This document shows positions 1-8,064 of a stretch of DNA of 17,214 bases, in pieces. Location of the stretch: contig JALSJY010000128.1 of assembly GCA_026989045.1 (NCBI GenBank), positions 1 through 17,214 of the forward strand. Reading direction: 5' to 3'. The position numbers and the translations under genes are program-made. Below the pieces are notes generated by a model. It was given only the letters and a program-made list of their open reading frames with translations. It searched no databases and was not told the origin of the DNA. Within the stretch, counting starts at the first letter, position 1. The number at the start of each line of letters is the position of its first letter. Origin of the DNA: Hyphomicrobiales bacterium (GTDB taxonomy: Bacteria; Pseudomonadota; Alphaproteobacteria; Rhizobiales; Devosiaceae).

Positions 1-1598
1 TGGGGCCATCATTTAAGCGATTAGTTACAGGTGGAAAGAATAATCGAGTGCAAAGCGCAATAGCTGGAATTGGTCTGGCAGTAATTTTGCAAAGCTCGGC
101 AGCAACCGCATTATTAGCAACTGGCTTTGCCGCCTCTGGCTTAATTACTATTGCAATGGGATTATCGATTGTGCTGGGGGCAGACCTTGGCTCGGCATTG
201 GTAATTCAGGTTCTCTCATTCGAACTTGACTGGCTGATTCCTGCATTTTTGGCAATTGGTGGCTGGTTATTTCTTTATTCTAACTCTCTTACTTTTAAAC
301 AAGTTGGGCGAATTCTACTTGGTGTTGCTTTTATTTTATTAGCGCTTGGAATGATCGGGGACGCTGCTTTACCGATCAAAAACTCGCCATTCTTACCAGC
401 TGTAGCGAGTTACCTTGAAAATGATTATGTGACGGCTTTTCTTCTTGGAGTAGCTTTGACTTTTATCATGCACTCTTCAGTTGCCGCTATTTTGCTTTTT
501 GTTACCTTTATTCAGCTTGCTCTACTGCCAGTATCTGTTGGTATATCAATGGTTTTGGGTGCAAATCTTGGCTCTGCTCTCGTTACATTATGGCTATCTC
601 GAGGCATGGATAGAACAGCTCGCCAGATACCAGTTGCTAACCTTATTTTACGCGGTAGTTGGGCGGTTATTGCACTTATCGCAGTTAAAAATCTGCCTAT
701 TGCCCAATGGCTTTCTGGTCTTGGTGATGGGCAAGCTTTGGTCAGTGCGCATCTTATATTTAATGCTATTTTGCTTATTGTCGCTTTGCCGCTTGTAAAC
801 TTAATCCTCAAGCCAATTGCAAAAATAATGCCTCCTATTCCTGAGCCTGTTAGCGCTGATAATTTACAGCCAACCAGTGCGCTTGATATGAATTCACTTG
901 ATAAACCAAAACAAGCACTTGCTAGCTTAAGGCGAGAAATATTACGTATGGGGCAAATTGTTCAGGTTATGTTAGCACCAGTTATGGAGGTTTATAAGTC
1001 GGGTGATAAGCAGAAAATTGCATCTTTAAAACATTTAGACAAAAGCGTAAACTCAGCCTTAAGTGGAATTCGCCGTTATGTTATTTCGCTTGATAAATCT
1101 AAAATGAACAAAAAAGACAACCGTGCAGCCCGTGAACTCACAGAATATGCTATTTCCTTAGAAACTGCAGGTGATATTATTTCTAAGAGATTGCTGGTAT
1201 TGGCCGAAAAATACAATGATCGTGGCTTAAAATTTTCAGATAATGGCTGGGCTGAATTAGTGCGAATTCATGATCGAATAATGGCCAATACAACATTAGC
1301 GTTTAATGTTTTAATTTCTGAAGATATTGAATCGGCGCGTTTGCTAATTGAAGAAAAACATGAAATGGCTAATTTAGAGCGAAAAAGCCGCAATAAACAT
1401 ATCAAGCGATTGCGCTCTGGTGATGAAACAACCTATGAAAGTTCTGATGTGCATCTTGAAACTTTACGCGCCTTAAAAGACTTTAATTCACAAATTTCAT
1501 CTGTTGCTTATCCAATTTTATATCGCTCAGGGCAGTTGCTAGAAACAAGATTAGTTGAAAACCCTGAGCTTGGTCACGAAATTGAGAAGTCTGATTAG
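1..1598 (+). CDS. Na+/Pi cotransporter family protein, 5' end cut by window edge
   Basis: Sodium-dependent inorganic phosphate symporter of the NptA/PNaS family in the inner membrane. The frame is open from base 3, so the GTG at 48 is probably internal and the true start lies outside the window. Visible are the two inverted-repeat signatures of the family: LQSSAATALLATG just after the edge and MHSSVAAILLF about 135 residues later. Each is followed by a GA(D/N)LGSALV segment. About eight hydrophobic segments precede a charged, helical C-terminal half (from about residue 290 of the visible part) that resembles a PhoU domain, as is usual for bacterial members of about 550 residues. The gene converges on dctM with only 10 bp between stop codons. 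Family assignment is firm; the transported ion is inferred from the family. Confidence 0.88.
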   Translation, partial: GPSFKRLVTGGKNNRVQSAIAGIGLAVILQSSAATALLATGFAASGLITIAMGLSIVLGADLGSALVIQVLSFELDWLIPAFLAIGGWLFLYSNSLTFKQVGRILLGVAFILLALGMIGDAALPIKNSPFLPAVASYLENDYVTAFLLGVALTFIMHSSVAAILLFVTFIQLALLPVSVGISMVLGANLGSALVTLWLSRGMDRTARQIPVANLILRGSWAVIALIAVKNLPIAQWLSGLGDGQALVSAHLIFNAILLIVALPLVNLILKPIAKIMPPIPEPVSADNLQPTSALDMNSLDKPKQALASLRREILRMGQIVQVMLAPVMEVYKSGDKQKIASLKHLDKSVNSALSGIRRYVISLDKSKMNKKDNRAARELTEYAISLETAGDIISKRLLVLAEKYNDRGLKFSDNGWAELVRIHDRIMANTTLAFNVLISEDIESARLLIEEKHEMANLERKSRNKHIKRLRSGDETTYESSDVHLETLRALKDFNSQISSVAYPILYRSGQLLETRLVENPELGHEIEKSD

Positions 1599-1608
1599 GT
1601 GATTTTAC

Positions 1609-2910
1609 CTATCCGCCTTTTAGATTTGGTAGGAATGTTACAATTTGTGGAAAGACTGTAATGATTCCAACTGCTGCTAAAAGCAACAAGAAGAATGGAA
1701 AGGCGGAGGCTGCAATAGTTAGAATATTTTTACCCGTTAACCCCTGAATTACAAATAGATTAAAGCCTACAGGGGGCGTTATTTGGCTCATTTCAACAAC
1801 TATCACCAAATATATGCCAAACCATAATGGATCAATTCCAGCAGCTTCTACCATTGGCATAATGATTGAAGTAGTAAGCACCACCACCGAAATACCATCA
1901 AGAAAACACCCCAAAATAATAAAGAATATTGTTAAAGCAAATAACAGCCCAAATGGTGTGAGGTTAAAAGAGCCAATCCATGCCGCCAGATCACGTGGAA
2001 TACCAGTAAAGCCCATCGAGGTAGTTAGAAATGCCGCCGCTACTAAAATAAATGCAATCATAGCGGAAGTTATTGTTGCTCCCATTAGGCTATCAACAAA
2101 CATTTTTTTACTCAATGTGCCGCTTCTCCAAGCCAGCAAAAGTGAAAAAACCACCCCCATAGCTGCCGCATCTGTTGGTGAGGCAATGCCTACATAAATT
2201 GAGCCTATCACCCCAACAATCAGCACTATTACAGGCAATAAGGTACGTGATGCTTTAACCTTTTCCATAAAGCTCATATCTGATTTTTCTCTTGGGATTT
2301 TATCACCCAACATTAAAGATCGAATAATTACATAACCCGAAAACATAGCAACCAGCATTATACCGGGTAAAATCCCTGCAATGAAAAGTCGTGCAACTGA
2401 TTGCTCAGTTGCCACCCCAAAAACAATTAAAATAATTGATGGCGGAATAAGCAGACCAAGCGTTGCCGACCCTGCTAATGTCCCTAAAATCAATTTTTCA
2501 GGATAGCCACGTTTAGTAAGTTCTGGAATTGACATTTTACCAATGGTTGCAGCCGTTGCCGCAGATGATCCTGAAACAGCGGCAAAAATTGCACAGCCAA
2601 ATACATTAACGTGCAACAAGCGACCAGGTATTTTTGTTAGCCATGGCGCAAGCCCTGAAAACATATCTTGCGATAGGCGCGAGCGTAATAATATCTCTCC
2701 CATCCAAATAAACATCGGCAAGGCGGCTAATGCCCACGAATTGCTTGCCCCCCATAAAGTAGTTGCCATCACCTGCCCAACAGGGGCAGAAGAGAAAATG
2801 ATCATTCCTGCAATAGCAATGATTATTAGCGAAAATGCTACCCACACTCCAGCTGCCAATAAAGCGAGCAAAGAACCTAGCAGTAAAACTATTATGACTA
2901 TTTCTGGCAT
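1609..2910 (-). CDS. dctM: TRAP transporter large permease (DctM-like)
   Basis: Large membrane subunit of a tripartite ATP-independent periplasmic transporter, which moves the substrate (usually an organic acid) together with Na+ or H+. At 433 residues it has the usual family length. It is hydrophobic throughout, with roughly a dozen membrane segments and typical DctM stretches such as FAAVSGSSAATAATIG (about residue 110), LIPPSIILIVFG and EMSQITPPVGFNLFV near the C-terminus. Its ATG directly follows the TAA of dctQ with no intervening base, and the weak AGG ribosome site lies inside the dctQ end, so translational coupling is likely. It is the last gene of the dctP-dctQ-dctM transcript. The substrate cannot be read from the sequence. 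Confidence 0.95.
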   Translation of the reverse strand: MPEIVIIVLLLGSLLALLAAGVWVAFSLIIIAIAGMIIFSSAPVGQVMATTLWGASNSWALAALPMFIWMGEILLRSRLSQDMFSGLAPWLTKIPGRLLHVNVFGCAIFAAVSGSSAATAATIGKMSIPELTKRGYPEKLILGTLAGSATLGLLIPPSIILIVFGVATEQSVARLFIAGILPGIMLVAMFSGYVIIRSLMLGDKIPREKSDMSFMEKVKASRTLLPVIVLIVGVIGSIYVGIASPTDAAAMGVVFSLLLAWRSGTLSKKMFVDSLMGATITSAMIAFILVAAAFLTTSMGFTGIPRDLAAWIGSFNLTPFGLLFALTIFFIILGCFLDGISVVVLTTSIIMPMVEAAGIDPLWFGIYLVIVVEMSQITPPVGFNLFVIQGLTGKNILTIAASAFPFFLLLLAAVGIITVFPQIVTFLPNLKGG

Positions 2911-3438
2911 TTAACCTATATCCGTAGGTGTTAAAACTAAATCTCGTTTGATCAAAGTTGAGATTGTTAAATCTAAAAGAGCAATAGAAAGGATCGCTAG
3001 CCCCACAGTTAAACTTGTTTGAGGTATCCATAAAGGAACAGCAATAATACCTGGAGACATATCTGAAAATTCATATGATTCAAAAGTTAAACCAACCATG
3101 AACCAAGTCGCATAAAGCGAAGTTGCCGCACAAATGCCAAGTCCAAATACTTCAAAAATAAATCGTGTCGTTTTTGGCAAGAATTGTAAAACCAGCGTAA
3201 CGCGAATATGCCCACCTCGAGTTAATGTATAAGCAAGTGCCAAAAATGAAGCACTAGCTAGAAAAAAACCTGCAAATTCTGCATAAGAGGGAATTGTTAA
3301 AGCAAGCGATGTTCCAAACAGTTTGGTAATAAGGTTAAAAACCACCTGAATAGAAACTAGCACGCAAATAAGCACCAAAAAGCCAGCAGCAACAGCGCCG
3401 CTGATAGAATATAGCCTATCAAGTGTTTTTCTAATCAT
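2911..3438 (-). CDS. dctQ: TRAP transporter small permease (DctQ-like)
   Basis: Small four-helix membrane subunit that pairs with DctM in a TRAP transporter. The 175-residue product has hydrophobic segments at about residues 13-37, 50-70, 88-112 and 130-155. The conserved-type stretch SASFLALAYTLTRGGHIRVTLVL is characteristic of DctQ. The ATG at 3438 is preceded by a GAGG ribosome site at good spacing. The gene lies between dctP (70 bp upstream, separated by a hairpin) and dctM (directly abutting). No unusual features were seen. Confidence 0.93.
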   Translation of the reverse strand: MIRKTLDRLYSISGAVAAGFLVLICVLVSIQVVFNLITKLFGTSLALTIPSYAEFAGFFLASASFLALAYTLTRGGHIRVTLVLQFLPKTTRFIFEVFGLGICAATSLYATWFMVGLTFESYEFSDMSPGIIAVPLWIPQTSLTVGLAILSIALLDLTISTLIKRDLVLTPTDIG

Positions 3439-3465
3439 CTTATCCTCAAATCTAAAGTACGTAAA

Positions 3466-3489
3466 ACAGGCGAGAAAAATCCCGCCTGT
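3466..3489 (-). terminator. Hairpin between dctP and dctQ (attenuator or processing site)
   Basis: On the minus strand ACAGGCG and CGCCTGT form a perfect 7-bp stem. It can extend inward by three pairs (one G-T) to a TTTT loop, and is followed by TTTTAC. It lies just after the dctP stop and before the dctQ ribosome site. Such hairpins after binding-protein genes commonly cause partial termination or protect the upstream mRNA, giving more DctP than DctQM. The T-run is short, so partial rather than full termination is inferred. Confidence 0.6.
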
Positions 3490-3508
3490 ATAAATATTTA
3501 ATTAAACC

Positions 3509-4477
3509 CTAGTTTGAGTAGTTTTTAATGATGCTCTTAGCTGCATCAGAAGCGCTTTCGTTCCACTCAACCTGCATTTGCGCACCAATTGCTTTGAGGC
3601 CATCCATAAGCTCAGCACTTGGTGTTACAACATTCATGCCATTTTCAGCCAATGTTGCAGTTTTAGCATCTGTTTCAGCGCGGCTCATATCCCAACCACG
3701 AGCTTCAGCCGCTTCAGCAGCCTCTAAAACAGCCGCTTGCACAGAGGCATCTAAACCATCAAATGCTTTTTTATTGACCACCACAATATTCTTTGGCACC
3801 CAAGCATTGATTGGCGTATAGGTTGAAACGAAATCCCAAGCCTTTGAGCTAACACCTGTTGAAGGTGAAGTAATCATTGCTTCAACCTGACCTGTTGAAA
3901 ATGCTTGTGGAATGTCTGGTGCTTCAACTTGAGTTGGTGCAGCACCAGCAAGGGTTGCAAATTTTTCAAGAGCGGCATTATATGCACGGAATTTTAGCCC
4001 CTTAAGGTCAGCAACAGACTTAACCTCCGCCTTAGTATAAAGACCTTGTGGAGGCCAGGGAACAGCAAATAGTGGCATTAACCCTTGTTCTGCCAATAAT
4101 TCTGTTACAACAGGTTTTTGCGCAGCCCATAATTTTTCTGCATCTTCATAGGAAGTTGCAACAAACGGCTGTGAATCAACGCCATAAGCGGCGTCTTCAT
4201 TTGATAGGCGAGAGAGGAAAAACTCACCAATTGGAACTTGTTGTCCGCGAACAGCATTTTTTATTTCAGGGTGCTTGAACAAGGATCCAGCTGAATGAAC
4301 TGTAATTTTAAAGCTACCATTTGTTGCTGTTTCAATATCTTTAGCAAATTCAATAATATTTGCAGTGTGAAATACTTTATCAGAATATGGTGTGGGCATA
4401 TCCCATTCTTGAGCCATGGCACCAACTGGTAGTGACACACTCATCGCAACAAGTGCAGTTGTAAATAATTTTCGCAT
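3509..4477 (-). CDS. dctP: TRAP transporter solute-binding protein (DctP-like)
   Basis: Periplasmic receptor that captures the substrate and delivers it to DctQM. The start is placed at 4477 (MRKLF..., 322 residues) because a GGGAG ribosome site lies at 4484-4489. A longer in-frame reading would begin with an implausible MVCFYYY segment. Residues 1-22 form a signal peptide ending in AMA before QEWDMP. The mature part has the DctP fold signature: an N-terminal FAKDIETATNGSFKITVH region, then SVADLKGLKFRAYN (about 165-178), whose arginine corresponds to the carboxylate-binding Arg of the family. It is followed by PTQVEAPDIPQAFSTGQVEAM. First gene of the operon. The conserved Arg suggests a carboxylate ligand, but its identity is unknown. 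Confidence 0.94.
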   Translation of the reverse strand: MRKLFTTALVAMSVSLPVGAMAQEWDMPTPYSDKVFHTANIIEFAKDIETATNGSFKITVHSAGSLFKHPEIKNAVRGQQVPIGEFFLSRLSNEDAAYGVDSQPFVATSYEDAEKLWAAQKPVVTELLAEQGLMPLFAVPWPPQGLYTKAEVKSVADLKGLKFRAYNAALEKFATLAGAAPTQVEAPDIPQAFSTGQVEAMITSPSTGVSSKAWDFVSTYTPINAWVPKNIVVVNKKAFDGLDASVQAAVLEAAEAAEARGWDMSRAETDAKTATLAENGMNVVTPSAELMDGLKAIGAQMQVEWNESASDAAKSIIKNYSN

Positions 4478-4789
4478 TTTTTTCTCCCTAATAATTAAAG
4501 TCACATAATAGTAAAAGCAAACCAAATATTTGGTGAGCTTTATTTATTCAAAAATTAAACTGCAATTTTAATATTGCTATTTTTAATCTTTAAAAACAAA
4601 TTTTCCCAAGCTCCATTATGCGCACTTGAAAATTGATAGGTCAATAAGATTGATAGTATTGGGGATAAATATTTTTTGAGCAATAGCTATATTTAAAAAT
4701 ATCTCGTTCAGAAAGCGTTCATGTGAATGAGTGTTAGTTGTTTTTACATATAGTTAAAAATTATTAACTTTTATATTTAGGAGAATAAA
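4478..4789. other. Divergent intergenic region between dctP and the first SH3b/crystallin gene
   Basis: About 310 bp, very A+T-rich. It must hold the promoters of both flanking genes. It contains the 14-bp palindrome at 4521-4534 and an A+T-only dyad at 4689-4702 (ATATTT, AA, AAATAT). I could not assign a convincing -35/-10 pair on either strand. No open frame looks real. Confidence 0.5.
4521..4534. promoter_or_regulatory. Perfect 14-bp palindrome upstream of dctP, candidate operator
   Basis: ACCAAATATTTGGT is its own reverse complement and lies 44-57 bp upstream of the dctP start codon, where a repressor site would sit. The regulator is not in the window. The ACCA/TGGT half-sites fit several dimeric repressor families, so no family is assigned. 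The A+T-rich core makes chance occurrence possible. Confidence 0.4.
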
Positions 4790-5470
4790 ATGAGCGTTTC
4801 AAAAAAAATTATACTTGCTAGTGTCGCAACTATACTTGTTGTTTCAAGCAGCGCTGCATCATTTGCAGCACCTGCCGTATCAAAATCCTCACTTAATGTT
4901 CGCTCAGGTCCTGGCACTAGTTATCGTGTAGTTGATAGCCTTTATCGCGGTGAGAGAGTGCAAGTTGGTGAATGTGTATCTAACGGCTGGTGTTATATTA
5001 CTCATAAGGGACCAGATGGCTGGGTGAGTGCAAAATATCTTAGAGCAACAACAGCCCCTCGTAGGCCTGTTACTCCTCGCCGCTCCGCTCCATCTAAACC
5101 ACATCAAAATCCACCTGTAAGCTTTGGGTTTACTATGGATTCTAATGGAGGCTTTTCATTTGGTCTTGGAGTCGGCAGCTCTCCAGTTTATCCAAACTAC
5201 CCAACTAGACCAGCGCCAACTCCAAAGGTTTGCTTTTATCAAGGTGAGGCATTTAGCGGGCAGAGATATTGCGTAACATCGGGAACATCCATGTCTAGTT
5301 TACCATATAGATGGGATGATAATATTTCATCTATCAAAGTTACAAACGGCGCATCAGTTAAGGTTTGTAGATGGGAAGACTATAGCGGAGGCTGTAGAGT
5401 AATTAGTTCAAATAAACGATATCTAGGAAGCCGCTTTAATAATAGAATTTCTTCTTTTAAAGCATTTTGA
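4790..5470 (+). CDS. Secreted SH3b plus beta/gamma-crystallin-like protein (paralogue 1 of 5)
   Basis: Predicted exported protein of 226 residues. Residues 1-26 form a signal peptide (cleavage after SFA). Residues 32-85 are a bacterial SH3 domain, with the typical LNVRSGPGTSY start and GPDGWVSAKYL end. Residues 86-146 are a Pro/Arg-rich then Gly-rich linker containing SFGFTMDSNGGFSFGLGVG. Residues 147-226 are two Greek-key motifs of the beta/gamma-crystallin or peptidase-inhibitor I36 type, with FYQGEAFSG and CRWEDYSGGC turns. Both carry intact Ca2+-type motifs, DDNISS (176-181) and NNRISS (217-222). A TAGGAG ribosome site precedes the ATG and a strong terminator follows, so it is a single-gene unit. 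SH3b domains often bind cell wall or protein; the biological role is unknown. Confidence 0.9.
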   Translation: MSVSKKIILASVATILVVSSSAASFAAPAVSKSSLNVRSGPGTSYRVVDSLYRGERVQVGECVSNGWCYITHKGPDGWVSAKYLRATTAPRRPVTPRRSAPSKPHQNPPVSFGFTMDSNGGFSFGLGVGSSPVYPNYPTRPAPTPKVCFYQGEAFSGQRYCVTSGTSMSSLPYRWDDNISSIKVTNGASVKVCRWEDYSGGCRVISSNKRYLGSRFNNRISSFKAF

Positions 5471-5494
5471 GTTTATTTATAGCGAGCTTAAACT

Positions 5495-5525
5495 AACCCG
5501 AGCTAATATTTAGTTCGGGTTTTTT
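5495..5525 (+). terminator. Rho-independent terminator of paralogue 1
   Basis: AACCCGAGCTAA and TTAGTTCGGGTT form a 12-bp stem with one G-T pair around a TAT loop, followed by a T-run. This is a textbook intrinsic terminator 25 bp after the stop codon, and it shows that paralogues 1 and 2 are separate transcripts. Confidence 0.92.
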
Positions 5526-5552
5526 GCCACTATTGCGCCTCTTTTTGCTTCC

Positions 5553-5569
5553 ATGCTCAAGTGGAGCAT
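5553..5569. other. Small hairpin in the spacer upstream of paralogue 2
   Basis: ATGCTC (5553-5558) and GAGCAT (5564-5569) form a 6-bp stem. It is flanked by a second pairing, TTGCT (5546-5550) with AGCAA (5572-5576), across small internal loops. It has no T-run. The function is unknown; it could be a leader structure or chance. Confidence 0.3.
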
Positions 5570-5661
5570 CTAGCAATTAAATTATGGTGGCAATTGAGGT
5601 ATATCATGGCGCGTAGCACTTTTAATAAGTTATAACATTCGGGCAGATTGTAATATAACAA

Positions 5662-5723
5662 ATCATTCATGATAGGTTCAGCTTAAAACGCCCAATGTTA
5701 ATTCATCAGTTAAAATGAATGAT
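5662..5723 (+). promoter_or_regulatory. Alternative inverted repeats in the leader of paralogue 2
   Basis: The segment ATGAATGAT (5715-5723) can pair perfectly with ATCATTCAT (5662-5670, 9 bp) or, through its first six bases, with ATTCAT (5701-5706). The two pairings exclude each other. It lies 27 bp before the ATG of the 454-residue paralogue. A switching leader is only a possibility, since A+T-rich repeats arise easily. Confidence 0.25.
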
Positions 5724-5749
5724 AAGACTAACAAAATGAGGGAATTAAA

Positions 5750-7114
5750 ATGAATATTCATATAAGAAAAATTGCACTCGCGTTCATAGCGATTGGCATG
5801 GTGATAACAAGTGCTGCAGCATTTGCAGCGCCTGCCACATCAAAAGCTTCATTAAATGTGCGCACGGGTCCGGGAACTTCGTATAATGTGATAGATACAT
5901 TATATCGTGGAGAGTTAGTTGAAGTTACCGAATGTGTTTCAAATGGTTGGTGTCGCATCGAACATTCAGGCCCTGATGGTTGGGTAAGTGCAAGATATCT
6001 AAAGCCAGTAATTAACGGCGCTGGTGGCAGTTCTGGCGGTGGATCAGGCTCTGGGTCGGGTGGCTCATCAGATCCAGATTGCAGCTTTGGTATTACTATT
6101 GGACCAGGTGGCCCTTCATTCTCGCTCTCTTGTGGCGATGCGCCTCCTCCTCCTGCGCCACCTTTGCCTCCTCCAACTCCTGTTGTGCAATCAGCCTGTT
6201 TATATAAAGGCAACAATTATACAGGTTCTGAAAATTGCCAAAGTGTAGGTACTGTAAGGCCAACAATCCCAGCATCTTGGAATAATGCAATATCTTCTGT
6301 TAAACTAACAGGAGGAGCTAAAATAAGATTGTGTCAGGGAGCTAATTTCACTGGCCTATGTTCAGTATATTCAACTAATAAAGCAATTCTTGGTAGCGCA
6401 CTAAATAATAAAGTATCTTCTTATGAGATATTTACTGGCAGTCCATCTACCCCACCGCCGTCACCACCTGTAGCTTCACAAGTATGTTTTTATAAAGGGA
6501 ATAATTTTACTGGAGCCACAGCATGCGCAAATAATCCTTTTACTCGTGCGGTTGTTACCCCAGCTTGGAATGATAAAATATCCTCATTTAAGGTTTATGG
6601 TGGAGCTAAAGTAAAGCTATGTCAGGGTGTTAATTTCACAGGATTATGCAATACTTACTCTAACAGTGTAGCAGTTCTAGATAGTTCGCTGAATAATAAA
6701 ATATCCTCATATAAGGTTTTTTCAGGAGCTATTCCACCAGCGCCGCCGCCAGTACCTATAGTTCCGGTGACTTTTTCAACTGGTCCAATCAATCTACAGC
6801 AAACCTGGTCAGCTGATCTTGATACTGGTAATATTGGAAGTGCTGGAGCAGATATTTGGTATCAAGCAGTAACTGCGGTAAATAAATTCATTACCCCAAG
6901 AAATGGTGCAAAACTATCGATTAGCGGCCCTACGAATCGTGGTTATGCTGGTTGTTCAACTGCCTCATATTCATCTAACAAGATATCTATCTGGACAATG
7001 CCAGTTGGAACTTATGTTTGCGTAAAAACCAATGAGGGAAGATATTCTGAATTCCGCTTAAATGGCTATACGGGAACTACAATGAAACTTGGTTATACGA
7101 CTTGGGCTAATTAA
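5750..7114 (+). CDS. Secreted SH3b protein with two beta/gamma-crystallin-like domains and an extra C-terminal domain (paralogue 2 of 5)
   Basis: The largest paralogue, 454 residues. Order: signal peptide 1-26; SH3b 32-85 (LNVRTGPGTSY ... GPDGWVSARYL); Gly/Ser linker 91-107; a CSFGITIGPGGPSFSL segment like the one in paralogue 1; Pro-rich linker; crystallin-like domain 150-228; Pro linker; a second crystallin-like domain 246-326; Pro linker; and a separate domain at 339-454. The two crystallin domains share near-identical LCQGxNFTGLC stretches, pointing to recent internal duplication. All four Ca2+-type motifs are intact: NNAISS, NNKVSS, NDKISS and NNKISS. The C-terminal domain (DLDTG, GADIWY, PRNGAKL, VCVKTNEGRYSEF) recalls an unnamed domain seen by me in other bacterial secreted proteins, but I cannot name it. 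A GAGGGA ribosome site precedes the ATG. Confidence 0.9.
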   Translation: MNIHIRKIALAFIAIGMVITSAAAFAAPATSKASLNVRTGPGTSYNVIDTLYRGELVEVTECVSNGWCRIEHSGPDGWVSARYLKPVINGAGGSSGGGSGSGSGGSSDPDCSFGITIGPGGPSFSLSCGDAPPPPAPPLPPPTPVVQSACLYKGNNYTGSENCQSVGTVRPTIPASWNNAISSVKLTGGAKIRLCQGANFTGLCSVYSTNKAILGSALNNKVSSYEIFTGSPSTPPPSPPVASQVCFYKGNNFTGATACANNPFTRAVVTPAWNDKISSFKVYGGAKVKLCQGVNFTGLCNTYSNSVAVLDSSLNNKISSYKVFSGAIPPAPPPVPIVPVTFSTGPINLQQTWSADLDTGNIGSAGADIWYQAVTAVNKFITPRNGAKLSISGPTNRGYAGCSTASYSSNKISIWTMPVGTYVCVKTNEGRYSEFRLNGYTGTTMKLGYTTWAN

Positions 7115-7440
7115 ACCAAACTATAATATTATATTAAAAGGCGCTGCTCTTATAAAGTTGTGCCTTTTAACTAGGTTCAGCAATTTTTAATTCAAGATAC
7201 CATAGTAATCTATTTAAAAATTATTATATAAATAACTATCCTTGCCTTTTGGTGAGACTAAAAGCGCCAGCAGGTATCGAGATGATATTGATTACCCCAA
7301 ATAGTGTTTAGGGGATATTGAATGGCGCAATGCCAATATAATTTAAACAGGCTCTGCGCTTAATCATGGTGGGTGTTTACTTGCCATTTTCGTGACGCAG
7401 TGATGATATGTTGTTACTGCCGATTTAAGGGAGAGAAACA
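7115..7440. other. Intergenic region between paralogues 2 and 3
   Basis: About 326 bp. It holds the terminator-like hairpin at 7134-7170 and a weak dyad at 7295-7314 (CCCC...GGGG with AAA/TTT partly pairing inside). A good GGGAG ribosome site lies just before the ATG at 7441. The promoter of paralogue 3 must be here but cannot be pinned down. No credible gene was seen. Confidence 0.5.
7134..7170 (+). terminator. Terminator-like hairpin after paralogue 2
   Basis: TTAAAAGGC (7134-7142) and GCCTTTTAA (7162-7170) are perfect 9-bp arms, extendable by a G-T and a C-G pair, around a loop of about 15-19 bases. It lies 20 bp after the stop codon. The T-run is within the arm, so termination efficiency is uncertain. 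Confidence 0.7.
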
Positions 7441-8055
7441 ATGACAATTCCAAATTTTTTTAAACTGTTATTAATTACAATATTTGCGCTAGCTGCGTCT
7501 GCTATGTCTGCACTTGCAGTGAGCGCTGTAGCTAAATCAGCTGTGAATGTGCGCAGTGGCCCAGGTGTTAATTATGCTAAAATTGATATATTATTAGCTG
7601 GGCAGAGCGTTAATGTCACCCAATGTCAAGGAAATTGGTGTTATGTAGAAAAAGATGGCCCTGATGGATGGGTTAGTGGGAAATATCTTACTGCTCCAAC
7701 TGGTAGCGGCTCTAACGCAGATGATGCTGCAGCCAAGGCTTTTATCGAAATGTTTGGCTCTATTGTTGGCGGTATAATTCAATCAGGAACACCGCCTCCT
7801 GCAACACCAAAAGTCTGTTTTTATAATGGAATTAATTATACTGGATCTAAATTTTGTGTAAATGCAGGCACAAACAATAATAAGTTAGTTGGTTATTGGA
7901 ATAATAAAATTTCATCCCTAAAGGTTGATTCGGGTGCTTCTGTTACAATATGCCGCAACTATTATTATGGTGGAGCATGCTTATCATATAATAATAACAT
8001 GCCTGCACTGCCAGCGATAATAAATAATCAAACCTCATCTTTTCAGACATTTTGA
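7441..8055 (+). CDS. Secreted SH3b plus beta/gamma-crystallin-like protein (paralogue 3 of 5)
   Basis: Predicted exported protein of 204 residues: signal peptide about 1-27 (SALA/VSA region), then SH3b at 32-83 with VNVRSGPGVNY and GPDGWVSGKYL. A linker with a short hydrophobic helix-like stretch (FIEMFGSIVGGII, 101-113) replaces the Gly-rich motif of paralogues 1 and 2. The single crystallin-like domain spans 124-204, with CFYNGINYTGSKFC and CRNYYYGGAC turns and two intact Ca2+-type motifs, NNKISS (154-159) and NNQTSS (195-200). The ATG follows an AAGGGAG ribosome site and a hairpin terminator follows the stop. The domain order is the same as in paralogue 1, so tandem duplication is the simplest origin. 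Function is unknown. Confidence 0.9.
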   Translation: MTIPNFFKLLLITIFALAASAMSALAVSAVAKSAVNVRSGPGVNYAKIDILLAGQSVNVTQCQGNWCYVEKDGPDGWVSGKYLTAPTGSGSNADDAAAKAFIEMFGSIVGGIIQSGTPPPATPKVCFYNGINYTGSKFCVNAGTNNNKLVGYWNNKISSLKVDSGASVTICRNYYYGGACLSYNNNMPALPAIINNQTSSFQTF

Positions 8056-8064
8056 TGATTACAC

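Noticed and set aside
1596..1611. TAGGT/ACCTA mini-hairpin whose two arms contain the TAG stops of the convergent phosphate symporter gene and dctM
   Set aside because: Only five base pairs and no T-run. The symmetry follows largely from two TAG stops facing each other, so I do not call it a terminator.
4478..4525. Sixteen-residue N-terminal extension of DctP (MVCFYYY...)
   Set aside because: It precedes a complete signal peptide, has no ribosome site, and would bury the GGGAG site that fits the ATG at 4477.
4689..4702. A+T-only dyad ATATTT-AA-AAATAT upstream of paralogue 1
   Set aside because: The surroundings are so A+T-rich that such a dyad is expected by chance.
5758..6216. 152-residue open frame on the minus strand inside paralogue 2
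   Set aside because: It is the antisense shadow of the Gly- and Pro-rich linkers, with no ribosome site or recognisable domain.
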